From NCBI GenBank assembly GCA_035264765.1, contig DATFPQ010000039.1, positions 1-29,851 of the forward strand: 29,851 nt of DNA, written 5' to 3'. Of this stretch, positions 14,858 through 22,474 are shown piece after piece. A program made the translations under genes and the position numbers. Origin of the DNA: DATFPQ01 sp035264765. Lineage in GTDB: Bacteria > Actinomycetota > Actinomycetes > Actinomycetales > Angustibacteraceae. Within the stretch, counting starts at the first letter, position 1; every line of letters begins with the position of its first letter. Under the pieces are notes generated by a model, which worked only from the letters and a program-made list of their open reading frames with translations, was not told where the DNA came from and ran no database searches.

Positions 14858-14869
14858 TGAACCGGTTAA
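14858..14869. promoter_or_regulatory. LacI-type operator O2
   Basis: TGAACCGGTTAA differs from O1 at a single base. It lies directly downstream of the predicted start point of the transporter operon, the classical blocking position. With O1 it could support joint repression, possibly by looping across 187 bases. Confidence 0.7.
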
Positions 14870-14986
14870 ATCAAGTCGATCGGCGCCCGACTCGACGCGG
14901 CGCCGCCCCCTGCGGGCGCCGGCAGTGGCGTCGCACACAACTCCCGCACGTCCAGCGTCGGACGTCGGGCGACTGGAGGCTGGGCA

Positions 14987-16387
14987 GTGTCAATCACCGG
15001 AAGCCGCTGGCGTCGCACGCGTGCGTGCCAGGCCGCACTCGTGGGACTCACACTGGCCGCTCTTGCGGCGTGCGGGAGCGGGTCGGGGACGTCGAACGCG
15101 TCGTCCTCGGATGCCCTCGCAGTGCCGCAGCCCGGCTCGGCCGAGGCCAAGACGGTCAAGGGCACTGTCAACTGGTGGGGCTGGTCACCGGGCGTCTCGG
15201 TCGCACCCCTGTACGTCAAGGCCTTCAACGAGGCGTACCCGAACATCAAGGTCAACTTCAAGTTCTACGACTACAACCAGTACAGCCCCGCCCTGCGGAC
15301 CGGCGTCGGGTCGCCGAGCGGTCCGGACGTCTTCGACCTCGAGCCCGGCGGGATCGCCAGGCAGTACGGCCGCTTCGGAACGGACCTCACGCCGCTGGCG
15401 CAGAAGGTCCTGGGCAGCGACTGGAAGGACAAGCTCTCGCCGCTCGGAGCGGACGCCTTCACCCAGGACGGCAAGCTCAAGGCGCTGTCCGTTGGCTCGG
15501 GCGGAGCAGGGACTCTGGTCATCAACAAGACGCTGTTCGATCGGTGGGGCCTCAAGCCGCCGACCACGCTGGACGAGTGGGTGAGTACCTGCAAAGCCAT
15601 CAAGGCCAAGGGCAAGACCTGCTTCGTGCACGGAGCCAAGGACGCCTGGGTCAACCGCGACCTGATCCAGGCGATCTCGAACAGCATCGCGCCCGGGAAG
15701 TTCGCCAAGGCGGTCCAGGGCCAGGCCAAGTGGACCGATCCCGACCTCGTGCAGGCGCTGAGCGTCTACCGCAGCCTCTTCGGCAACGGCATCATGCAGC
15801 CCGGTGCGGCCGGCATCACCCAGTACAACGACGCGCAGAACAAGTTCATGGCGCAGGACGCAGCCATGATCATGCAGGGCACCTGGGAGCTGGGCAACTA
15901 CAAGGCGCAGGCCCAGACCGCCGGTATCAAGTCGGCTGGGGTCTCCTCGCCGAAGCCGTTCGTCGAGCAGCTGGTGCCCTTGCCCGATGTGGCTGGAAAG
16001 GGCAACAAGCCGTACCTCTTCGGGGACCCCGACTTCGGGCTCACGGTCAACGCGCGGTCGAAGAACCAGCGTGCTGCCAACATCTTCGTGGCCTGGTACA
16101 CGCTCACCAAGCAGGGGCAGCAGGTCGTGGCTGACCAGTACACGCAGGTGCCGTCACTCAAGGGCATCACGCCTGCAACGCAAGGACTGGTGGACCCCTC
16201 GGTGCAGGTGACCTCGCTGCGGAACCTCGGGACACAGGTGCAGAACGCGACCGAGCACCGGCAGGTTGCCTACCCCGACCTTATGACTGCCATCGGCGAC
16301 GCCGCCTCAGCTCTGGCCTCAGGGAGCAAGACCCCGCAGGCGGCGGCTCAGGACCTGCAGACCGCATCCGACGGCGTCTCCCGCTGA
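14987..16387 (+). CDS. Extracellular sugar-binding lipoprotein of a second CUT1 transporter
   Basis: 466 residues. The GTG at 14987 has GGAGG seven bases upstream. The signal peptide has basic residues (SRWRRTR), a hydrophobic core (ALVGLTLAALA) and the lipobox LAAC, with Cys29 followed by a GSGSGTSNASSS linker. The mature part is a family 1 solute-binding protein: VNWWGWSPGVSVAPLYVKAF near 57-76, PDVFDLEPGG, LFDRWGLKPPTTLDEW and AAMIMQGTWELGNYK. It delivers a sugar or glycoside to the two permeases that follow. The ligand is not readable; the divergent ADP-ribosylglycohydrolase-type enzyme suggests that whatever is imported is cut by it. First gene of a three-gene operon. Confidence 0.93.
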   Translation: MSITGSRWRRTRACQAALVGLTLAALAACGSGSGTSNASSSDALAVPQPGSAEAKTVKGTVNWWGWSPGVSVAPLYVKAFNEAYPNIKVNFKFYDYNQYSPALRTGVGSPSGPDVFDLEPGGIARQYGRFGTDLTPLAQKVLGSDWKDKLSPLGADAFTQDGKLKALSVGSGGAGTLVINKTLFDRWGLKPPTTLDEWVSTCKAIKAKGKTCFVHGAKDAWVNRDLIQAISNSIAPGKFAKAVQGQAKWTDPDLVQALSVYRSLFGNGIMQPGAAGITQYNDAQNKFMAQDAAMIMQGTWELGNYKAQAQTAGIKSAGVSSPKPFVEQLVPLPDVAGKGNKPYLFGDPDFGLTVNARSKNQRAANIFVAWYTLTKQGQQVVADQYTQVPSLKGITPATQGLVDPSVQVTSLRNLGTQVQNATEHRQVAYPDLMTAIGDAASALASGSKTPQAAAQDLQTASDGVSR

Positions 16388-16418
16388 TGTCGCGTCGGCT
16401 CCGTCAGGAAGGAACGCG

Positions 16419-17381
16419 ATGAAGACCGTGGCTCTGACCCGCCACCGGCACGAGCAGTCGACCCTCACACAGCACCGGGCCGGAAGGGCCGCCAAAGGCT
16501 CCGCGCCTCACGGGCCGCGGCGCAACAACGTGGCGGGGTACCTGTACGTTGCACCCGCCGTGCTCGTGGTGGTCGGAATCGTCTACTTCGCCATCGTGTA
16601 CACGCTCCGCATCAGCGTCCTGGACTGGGACGGGCTCAGCCCCGACCCGGTGGCTGTGGGCCTGGACAACTACGTGCGTCTCGTCGAGGACGCGGTGTTC
16701 TGGCGGTCCCTCGGACACATGGCAATGTTTGCTCTCGCTGTGTTGGTGCAGATGGCCTTGGGCCTGGGCTTCGCCATCCTGCTGCACTCAGGTGTGCGCG
16801 CCAAGACGCTGTACAAGGTGCTGTTGTTCCTTCCGGTCGTGCTGGCACCGGCGGTCATGGCGCCGGTCTTCCGGCAGATCTTCGACGCCGACGGTCAGCT
16901 CAACACCATGCTCCGTGCGGTCGGCCTCGATGCGCTGGCACATCCATGGCTGGCAGACCCCAGCACCGCCTTGTACGCGCTGATCACCATCAACGTCTGG
17001 CAGTGGACCGGCTTCAGCTTCGTGCTGTACTACGCCGGCCTGACACAGGTGGATGCCAGCCTCATCGAGGCCGCACGCATCGACGGCGCGGGCAACTGGC
17101 GAGTCATCTCCAGCCTCCTCATCCCGCTGACCCGCGGCACCACGGTGACGCTCGCGATCCTGGGAGTCATCGGGACGATCAAGACGTTCGACATCCCGTA
17201 TCTCGTCACCGGAGGCGGGCCCGCCCGCTCTACCGAGGTCCTGGCCACCTACCTCTACCAACAGGGCATCACGGACTTCCACGTCGGCTACGGCGCCGCC
17301 TTGACCGTCGTTCTCATGATCATGTCGCTCGTCCTGACCGTGTCCCAGGTCCGCAGGTTCAAACTCGGAAGCGAGGCATAA
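16419..17381 (+). CDS. CUT1 ABC transporter permease, MalF-like
   Basis: 320 residues; the ATG at 16419 has AGGAAGG six to seven bases upstream and follows the binding-protein gene by 31 bases. After a basic cytoplasmic tail (PHGPRRNN, about 30-37) there are six predicted membrane segments, beginning GYLYVAPAVLVVVGIVYF. The EAA loop that docks the ATPase is EAARIDGAGNWRVISSLLIP (217-236), with the conserved EAA---G. A typical LVTGGGPARSTEVLATYLYQ segment lies between the last two helices. It forms the membrane channel with the next gene's product. No ATPase gene follows, so a shared MsmK/UgpC-like protein encoded elsewhere must be used. Confidence 0.95.
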   Translation: MKTVALTRHRHEQSTLTQHRAGRAAKGSAPHGPRRNNVAGYLYVAPAVLVVVGIVYFAIVYTLRISVLDWDGLSPDPVAVGLDNYVRLVEDAVFWRSLGHMAMFALAVLVQMALGLGFAILLHSGVRAKTLYKVLLFLPVVLAPAVMAPVFRQIFDADGQLNTMLRAVGLDALAHPWLADPSTALYALITINVWQWTGFSFVLYYAGLTQVDASLIEAARIDGAGNWRVISSLLIPLTRGTTVTLAILGVIGTIKTFDIPYLVTGGGPARSTEVLATYLYQQGITDFHVGYGAALTVVLMIMSLVLTVSQVRRFKLGSEA

Positions 17382-17382
17382 C

Positions 17383-18171
17383 GTGCTCGAGATTCGCGGC
17401 GCAGCCGGCCGCGTCGCCACGCAGCTGCTCATCACGGTCCTCGTCGCTCCGTTCGTGTTCCCGCTGTGGTCCATGCTCCAGGGATCGCTGGCGGGGGACG
17501 GGCTGGGCAACTACTCATCCGTCCTGGGCTTGCCGCAGCTGCCGGCGTTCTTCCGGAACAGCCTGCTGATCGCCGTATGCACGGTGGTGCTCGTCTACGC
17601 GTCCACCATGCTCGCGTCGTTCGCCCTGGCCAAGCTTCCCTTCGTCGGCAAGGAGGTGCTGTTCTACGTGCTGCTCCTCGCCCTGACCATGCCGAGCGCG
17701 GCGCTCACCGTGCCGTTGTTCATCACTGTGCAGCGGCTAGGGCTCCTTGACAGCTTCGTCGCCGTGATCTTGCCCCTCACCGCATTGGCCATCCCGCTCA
17801 ACGTGCTTCTGGCGCGGGGCTTCATCGCCGCCCTGCCGGACGAGCTCTTCGAGGCGGCTCGCCTTGACGGCTGCGGGACACTACGCACCTTCTGGCACCT
17901 CGTCCTGCCGCTGATCCGTCCCATCTCAGCTGTCGTCGTGGTGTGGACGTTCGTGGGAGCCTGGAACGAGTACCTGTTGCCGCTGCTGTTCCTGCAGAGC
18001 CCCACGAACCAGACAATCACCCAGCTGCCGCAGTTCTTCTCCACCCAGTACGGCAGCGACCAGACCAAGATCATCGCGGGAGCAGTCATCATCACGCTGC
18101 CCACTGTCATCGTGTACCTGGCCCTCCAGAAGCTCTTCGAGCGGGGGCTGACCGCGGGGGCCATCAAGTGA
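17383..18171 (+). CDS. CUT1 ABC transporter permease, MalG-like
   Basis: 262 residues. The GTG at 17383 lies one base after the stop of the MalF-like gene, with GCGAGGC as the ribosome site inside its end. Six membrane segments are visible; the EAA loop is EAARLDGCGTLRTFWHLVLP (157-176), and the C-terminal helix ends in the familiar ALQKLFERGLTAGAIK. It is shorter at the N-terminus than many MalG proteins (no long cytoplasmic tail), which is common in this subgroup. It pairs with the preceding permease. The operon appears to stop here: a GC hairpin begins 21 bases after the stop. Confidence 0.95.
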   Translation: MLEIRGAAGRVATQLLITVLVAPFVFPLWSMLQGSLAGDGLGNYSSVLGLPQLPAFFRNSLLIAVCTVVLVYASTMLASFALAKLPFVGKEVLFYVLLLALTMPSAALTVPLFITVQRLGLLDSFVAVILPLTALAIPLNVLLARGFIAALPDELFEAARLDGCGTLRTFWHLVLPLIRPISAVVVVWTFVGAWNEYLLPLLFLQSPTNQTITQLPQFFSTQYGSDQTKIIAGAVIITLPTVIVYLALQKLFERGLTAGAIK

Positions 18172-18192
18172 GCCGGAGGGCAGTACGCATGG

Positions 18193-18215
18193 CACCGGCC
18201 CGTCGACCGCCGGTG
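18193..18215 (+). terminator. Hairpin after the CUT1 operon
   Basis: CACCGGC (18193-18199) and GCCGGTG (18209-18215) form a 7-bp stem with a 9-base loop, 21 bases after the MalG-like stop. There is no T-run. The next intact gene is far away and on the other strand, so a terminator is expected here. Confidence 0.5.
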
Positions 18216-18429
18216 ACACGCGCGCTGCTGCGCTGGCCTTCCCGTACTCAATCGAGCCGACAGCGGAGCTGGGATCACGTCCGGGAGGCAAGTCTCCGGC
18301 GCCGGCCTGGCTCTGCGGGAGCCGGTCCGGCTCGCCGTGTCCGCCACGAGCCCGTGCAGAGCCAGCGCGTGCTTACGGTGGAGGGCAGCCCACAGCCTGG
18401 AATCCGCACCGTCCTGAATCACCCTCCGC

Positions 18430-18844
18430 AGACCCCCACCTACCTGCGCGCCCAGACCCTGCCGGAGCCCACCTGAACCCGATCAATGGATCTGCTGCGG
18501 CAGTTCACCGACGCGAGCATCAGGATCGCCCAGAGGGTGCCGGTCAGCGCAGAGGAGGACGCTCAATCGACCCGCATCTACAGCCTCGACAACCGGTACC
18601 CACGGCGGTTCTGGTCCTGGGGATCATCGGCGCAGCCATCGCCCTGGGACTGCTCGCGTTACATCTCGCGGCTCTCGGCCGCGGCCTCACAACAGTGGTG
18701 GTAGCCGCCTTATTGGTCACCCTCATGCTGGTCATCACCCTCGACTTGGACCGCCCCGTCCGCGGCCTCATCCAAGTCAACGCCACACCCCTGACCGATG
18801 TTCGCGCGTCGATGGCCAACCCGCCCGCCGCACCCGGACCCTGA
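18430..18844 (+). pseudogene. Remnant of a DUF4239-like membrane protein gene
   Basis: Two frames join into one protein end. The first reads YLRAQTLPEPT, a TGA (18474-18476), then MDLLRQFTDASIRIAQRVP and STRIYSLDNR. After a one-base shift near 18592 the other frame continues VPTAVLVLGIIGAAIALGLL, a second membrane segment (VVVAALLVTLMLVITLDL), then DRPVRGLIQVNATPLTD, ending at the TGA 18842-18844. Two helices followed by LDLDRPxRGLIQV and a small tail is the C-terminal pattern of the DUF4239 (bestrophin-like) family. The N-terminal half of the family (two further helices and about 120 residues) is absent. Family assignment is from memory of the pattern. The stretch 18216-18430 before it shows nothing else. 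Confidence 0.55.
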
Positions 18845-19053
18845 TGTGAAGCCGTACGTCTCAGCACCAGGTAGACCCAAGCTCGGGAGGCGGCCCAAGT
18901 CGGGTTCACGGCACGGCATACCGCTTGGGCACGTCTGCCGTTGTCTAGCCATCACACGTCTGGTGTCTTGAGTTGAAGTCCGCCGACAGTCGTCAGCACA
19001 CCTTATTAATTGCCCCACGTCAGGGCTCGACTGGGTCGACGAGGTCGCCGCTG

Positions 19054-19929
19054 CTAGGGAGGGTCGGCCCGCTGCCAGCTCGGCCCGCCACCGAAGTGCG
19101 CGCGCAGGCTCTCGGGCTGCCGGCCGTCGACGTCGTGCACGCCGTAGTAGGCGGCCATCTCGGCGACCAGCAGGGCCCGGCCGGTCCAGCGGAGCCGCTG
19201 TGGGTCCGTGGCAAGGGCCGCAACCACGCGTCCGGAGAGCTCTGGGCTCTCGGCGTTCGAGAGGTCGAACCAGCGGGCGTCGCGCTCGATCAGCTCGGTG
19301 CGCACCAGGCCTGGGTGCAGGGCCACCGCGCAGACCCGGTGGGGCGCGAGCTGCGTGGCCGCGTCTGCGACGAGACGGTCGGTGGCGGTCTTGCTCACGC
19401 CGTACGGCAGGTTCCCCTCGAAGCGCCAGGACGCGAGGAACGACGTGGCAACGACCAGTCCTCGCGTCGAGCGCAGCAGCAGCGGCGTCGCCAGGGACAA
19501 CGTCACCCAGGTGCCGCGGACGCTTCCCACCGTCTCGTCCCACAGGGCCCGGGGCTGCTCCCAGTACGGGCGGTTCCACCCTTCCGGTTCGTCGCGGTGG
19601 AACAGTGCGTACCCACCCCACGCGTTGCAGACCAGGACGTCGAGGCCCCCGTGCTCCGACTCGAGCCGTGCGACGACGTTCTGCATGGCGTCCTCGTCCA
19701 GCGCGTCAGCCACCACCGGCACGCCGCGTCCGCCACGTGCCGTGACCTCCTCCGCCGTCTGCTCCGGACTGCCCCCGAGAGGGCTGGTCGCGCTGCCCGG
19801 CGTCGAGCGTCCTGTGACCCACACCGTGGCCCCGCGCGCACCGAGCGCCAGCGCGATACCACGCCCGACACCGCGGGACGCCCCCGTGACCAACGCGGTG
19901 ACACGGGTGAGAGCCTGATCGCCGTCCAC
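19054..19929 (-). CDS. Short-chain dehydrogenase/reductase, DHRS1-like
   Basis: 291 residues from the GTG at 19929. No ribosome site is visible upstream, but CAACGT lies six bases before the GTG, so a leaderless message is possible; the open frame to 20118 adds only low-complexity sequence. The nucleotide-binding motif is TGASRGVGRG (15-24), followed by VTGRS (38-42, NADP-type arginine), the NAG-equivalent NAWGG (102-106), Ser163 and the catalytic YGVSK (176-180). LHPGLVRTELIE follows, as in the family. Members of this DHRS1-like group reduce carbonyl compounds; the substrate is unknown. It is a single-gene unit by spacing. Confidence 0.88.
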   Translation of the reverse strand: MDGDQALTRVTALVTGASRGVGRGIALALGARGATVWVTGRSTPGSATSPLGGSPEQTAEEVTARGGRGVPVVADALDEDAMQNVVARLESEHGGLDVLVCNAWGGYALFHRDEPEGWNRPYWEQPRALWDETVGSVRGTWVTLSLATPLLLRSTRGLVVATSFLASWRFEGNLPYGVSKTATDRLVADAATQLAPHRVCAVALHPGLVRTELIERDARWFDLSNAESPELSGRVVAALATDPQRLRWTGRALLVAEMAAYYGVHDVDGRQPESLRAHFGGGPSWQRADPP

Positions 19930-20157
19930 GCCCGTACGTTGGCACGGGTCGCCGTCGCGCGCCGCTGGGGGGCTGGCTGGCGGGCACCCGCACTGGACGC
20001 CGAGGAGGAGTGGCGCCGGCCTGCACGGGCCGACGGACCTCGGTGCCGACAACTCCGCCTGGTCGGCGGCCATCGCCATGATGGACAGCCGGGTGAACAG
20101 TGAGCCAAGTTTGGGCACCTTCGCCGTGACTCACGCGCCTGGCGCTTCATGGACCGA

Positions 20158-20499
20158 TCAGCCGTTTCCGTCAATGTCCGAGAAGAAGCAGAAGCGACCC
20201 CACGGGTACTCCTGCACTTCGGAGACGGCGACTCCGCGCTCGAATAGCAGCGCGCGTGCCGCGTCCACGTCGTCGACGTTGAGCTGGATGCCCTGCATAG
20301 CCCCAGGGCGAGCGTCGATGTACCCGGACGTGAGCGCGATCGAGCAGGACGAGCCGGGAGGTATCAACTCTACGAAACGGTGACTTTCATCCACGTGTAC
20401 GTCCCGCTCGACCCTGAAGCCGAGTCGCTCGACATAGAACTCCACGGCACGTTTTACGTCCGCAACAGGAACGGTCACCATCTCGAGACGGAATTCCAC
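20158..20499 (-). CDS. VOC-superfamily (glyoxalase-like) protein, cut short at its C-terminus
   Basis: 113 residues from the GTG at 20499, with GGAGG five bases upstream. The fold is clear: EMVTVPVADVKRAVEFYVER near the start, FVELIPPGSSCSIAL, the second module QLNVDDVDAARALLFERGV, and FCFFSDIDGNG at the end. Relatives continue DPDGNGWxLQE for one more strand. Here the codon after DGNG is TGA where TGG (Trp) is expected, and the reading behind it continues SVHEAPGA before the next stop, so a single base change seems to have removed the last nine or so residues including the conserved Glu. The protein may still fold but is probably impaired. Substrate unknown (bleomycin-resistance/glyoxalase-like group). 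Confidence 0.8.
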   Translation of the reverse strand: MEFRLEMVTVPVADVKRAVEFYVERLGFRVERDVHVDESHRFVELIPPGSSCSIALTSGYIDARPGAMQGIQLNVDDVDAARALLFERGVAVSEVQEYPWGRFCFFSDIDGNG

Positions 20500-20619
20500 G
20501 CTGACCTCCGAGGGCCGTCCCAGAGAGAGCGGAGGTCTCCACCGCACCACGGCTTGTCCTCCGACGCAACGTTGGGACGCCGAGCCCCTATCGGGGAGGG
20601 CGGCGACGACAGGGCGCCG

Positions 20620-21150
20620 TCAGCGGCGTGGAGCCCCGACGCGAAGCCGCCCGGAGAGCACCAGCCCCAGTCTCCTGCCGGGCCTGACACCGGCCGGAAG
20701 GGTCCCCGTCGCGGCCACCAGCGCGACCTGGAGCCGGCCGGTGAACACCACCAGTGCCGGGCCGCGCAGCGGCTGATCGAGTACTCCCGGTGCCGCGAAC
20801 CAGACGCCCGGCCACAGCCGCGGCGCGGTCAGTTCGAACTCGGCATCGGGTGCGCGCACCGACGCGCGCTGCTCGTACACGGCGATGTCCGCGAGCTGCT
20901 TGGGCAGGTTCCACCAGGCCCGGCCAGCGTCGGCGGACGCCGGGTCGTCGACGACGATCCATGGCACGCGTGCACTCCACGGCCTCGTGGCGAAGGCGAC
21001 GAGCGCCTCGCGGTACGGCCCGACGGGGGTCTGCACGTAGGCGACGACGGCGACCGCGGTGGGGCGCCAACCCTGGCGGGTGAGGAGGCACACGGCGCGC
21101 AGGCGGCAGTTCCAGGGTGGACGCGGGAGGCTGGCGGACGGGGATGTCAT
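20620..21150 (-). CDS. Acetoacetate decarboxylase-like protein
   Basis: 176 residues from the ATG at 21150, preceded by an AAAGGGGGG stretch that can serve as ribosome site. PPWNCRLRAVCLLTR, AYVQTPVGPYREALVAFATR and VDDPASADAGRAWWNLPKQLADIAV (roughly 65-91) match the acetoacetate-decarboxylase superfamily, with Lys84 of NLPK at the place of the conserved lysine region. At 176 residues it is shorter than true decarboxylases (about 245), as are many actinobacterial members of unknown activity. It follows no operon partner on its strand: the VOC gene starts 121 bases downstream. Catalytic activity as a decarboxylase is not assured. Confidence 0.75.
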   Translation of the reverse strand: MTSPSASLPRPPWNCRLRAVCLLTRQGWRPTAVAVVAYVQTPVGPYREALVAFATRPWSARVPWIVVDDPASADAGRAWWNLPKQLADIAVYEQRASVRAPDAEFELTAPRLWPGVWFAAPGVLDQPLRGPALVVFTGRLQVALVAATGTLPAGVRPGRRLGLVLSGRLRVGAPRR

Positions 21151-21364
21151 ACGCCCCCCTTTCGGCCTGCCGTCATCTACCCCAGGCCGGCCATAACACG
21201 AGGCTTCAGCACTGTTGGGCCCCTCAAGAGCCAGCGCGACGTCGCCGAGCTGCACGCACGCGTCCTCCTCCGTCACCGCAGCGACTGGCCGCGGGCCGGC
21301 CTTGCGATTCTCGACCACGCGGCCTCGGGTGAGAGTAGAAGCGACGCTCAGAGCAGCGCGTCCG

Positions 21365-22321
21365 TCAGGTGTCTTCGCTGTCGTCCCTTCCCACGGCGGC
21401 GACGGCTGTCTCCTGCGGCTGGGGGCGGTGCGCTGACGTGGCGGCCCAGGAGGCGAGCAGCGTGAGGGCGTCGGCGGTGGGGGTGCCAGGCTCGGCGGTG
21501 TAGACCAGCAGGGTAAGTCCGGGCTCGGTGGGGAACTCCATGGCCTCGTACGACAGGTCCAGGGTCCCCACGACCGGATGGTGGAGGCGCTTGTGCCCGC
21601 TGCGGTGGAAGTGCACGTTGTGCTTGGCCCAGCGGGTGCGGAAGTCCTCGCTGCGCGTGGAGAGCTCGCCGATGAGGTCGGTGAGGCCCTTGTCGTAGGG
21701 GTTGCGGCCGGCTTCGGCGTGCAGGGCTGCGACGACGTCGTTGGCGGTCTGGTCCCAGTCGACGTAGAACGCTCTGGCGTGCGGGTTGAGGAACGCGAAG
21801 CGCGCTGTGTTCGCGGGCCGGTAGGGGTCGTCGAAGACCGGTGAGTACAGCGCGCGGGCCAGGTGGTTGGAGGCGATGAAGTCCGCGCACCCGTTGCGCA
21901 CCCACGCCGGCCAGCTCATTCCGTCGAGGACGCGTTGGATGCCGGGTCGCAGCCGCGGTGGGGTGGCCGCCTTGCGCCGGGCCGAGCCGGTGGCGTTGGC
22001 GGCCCGCGCGAGGTCGAAGAGGTGTGTCCGCTCGGCCTCGTCGAGGCGCAGCGCCCGGGACAGGGCGTCGAGGACGGCTTCGGAGACGCCGGTGAGGTTG
22101 CCCCGCTCCAGCCGGGTGAAGTACTCGACGGAGACGCCGGCCAGGACGGCGACCTCACCGCGGCGGAGACCCTTGACGCGGCGAGTGCCGCCAGCGTCGA
22201 GGCCTACCTGATCGGGGCTGAGCCGCTCGCGGCGGGAAGTCAGGAAGTCGCGCACTTCGGCCCGGTTGTCCACGTCGTCGACGGTACGACCGCCGCAGAA
22301 AGTGGTGGGAGTCCCTGGCAT
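21365..22321 (-). CDS. Xre-family regulator with MmyB-type ligand domain
   Basis: 318 residues from the ATG at 22321, preceded by GAGGGG. The HTH is GLRRGEVAVLAGVSVEYFTR with LERGNLTGVS (51-80), a common variant of the MmyB-like family; residues about 125-290 form the PAS-like ligand pocket (MSWPAWVRNGCADFIASN, FLNPHARAFYVDWD, GLTLLVYTAEPGTPTADAL). Such regulators stand divergent from SDR/AKR/efflux genes in actinomycetes and repress them until a small hydrophobic ligand binds. Here the divergent operon is the damaged MFS/SDR/AKR set, and the gap holds a 10-bp inverted repeat and a 15-base tandem repeat that are likely binding sites. The ligand is unknown. Confidence 0.92.
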   Translation of the reverse strand: MPGTPTTFCGGRTVDDVDNRAEVRDFLTSRRERLSPDQVGLDAGGTRRVKGLRRGEVAVLAGVSVEYFTRLERGNLTGVSEAVLDALSRALRLDEAERTHLFDLARAANATGSARRKAATPPRLRPGIQRVLDGMSWPAWVRNGCADFIASNHLARALYSPVFDDPYRPANTARFAFLNPHARAFYVDWDQTANDVVAALHAEAGRNPYDKGLTDLIGELSTRSEDFRTRWAKHNVHFHRSGHKRLHHPVVGTLDLSYEAMEFPTEPGLTLLVYTAEPGTPTADALTLLASWAATSAHRPQPQETAVAAVGRDDSEDT

Positions 22322-22367
22322 AACCCCTCAGGGCATAACCCGTCACGGCAGGATCTCCCGTGACGGG
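22317..22367. promoter_or_regulatory. Repeat cluster in the regulator/efflux intergenic region
   Basis: GGCATAACCC occurs at 22317-22326 and 22332-22341, part of a 15-base tandem repeat with 13 of 15 positions equal; the first copy covers the regulator's start codon. Directly next to it CCCGTCACGG (22339-22348) and CCGTGACGGG (22358-22367) form a perfect 10-bp inverted repeat with a 9-base centre. These are probable sites for the MmyB-type regulator, or the inverted repeat may form an RNA stem in the efflux leader. Confidence 0.6.
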
Positions 22368-22405
22368 CTGCAGGTGTGGTCCCGTGGTGTTGCCGCCTTC
22401 AACGC

Positions 22406-22439
22406 CCGCTCGCACGGCATCACCGGTGCGGGCGAGCGG
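22406..22439. repeat. Second inverted repeat upstream of the efflux operon
   Basis: CCGCTCGC (22406-22413) and GCGAGCGG (22432-22439) are exact complements 18 bases apart, with partial pairing inside (CAC/GTG). It lies 36 bases before the transporter start and could fold in the mRNA leader. Confidence 0.4.
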
Positions 22440-22474
22440 CAGGCGCCCTCCCACGACAAGGAATTCTTCTCCTG

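Noticed and set aside
18216..18430. Possible small gene after the CUT1 operon
   Set aside because: The open frames have no ribosome site and only Arg/Pro-rich, motif-free translations.
20380..21465. Plus-strand open frame of 361 codons
   Set aside because: Shadow of the VOC and acetoacetate-decarboxylase-like genes on the other strand.
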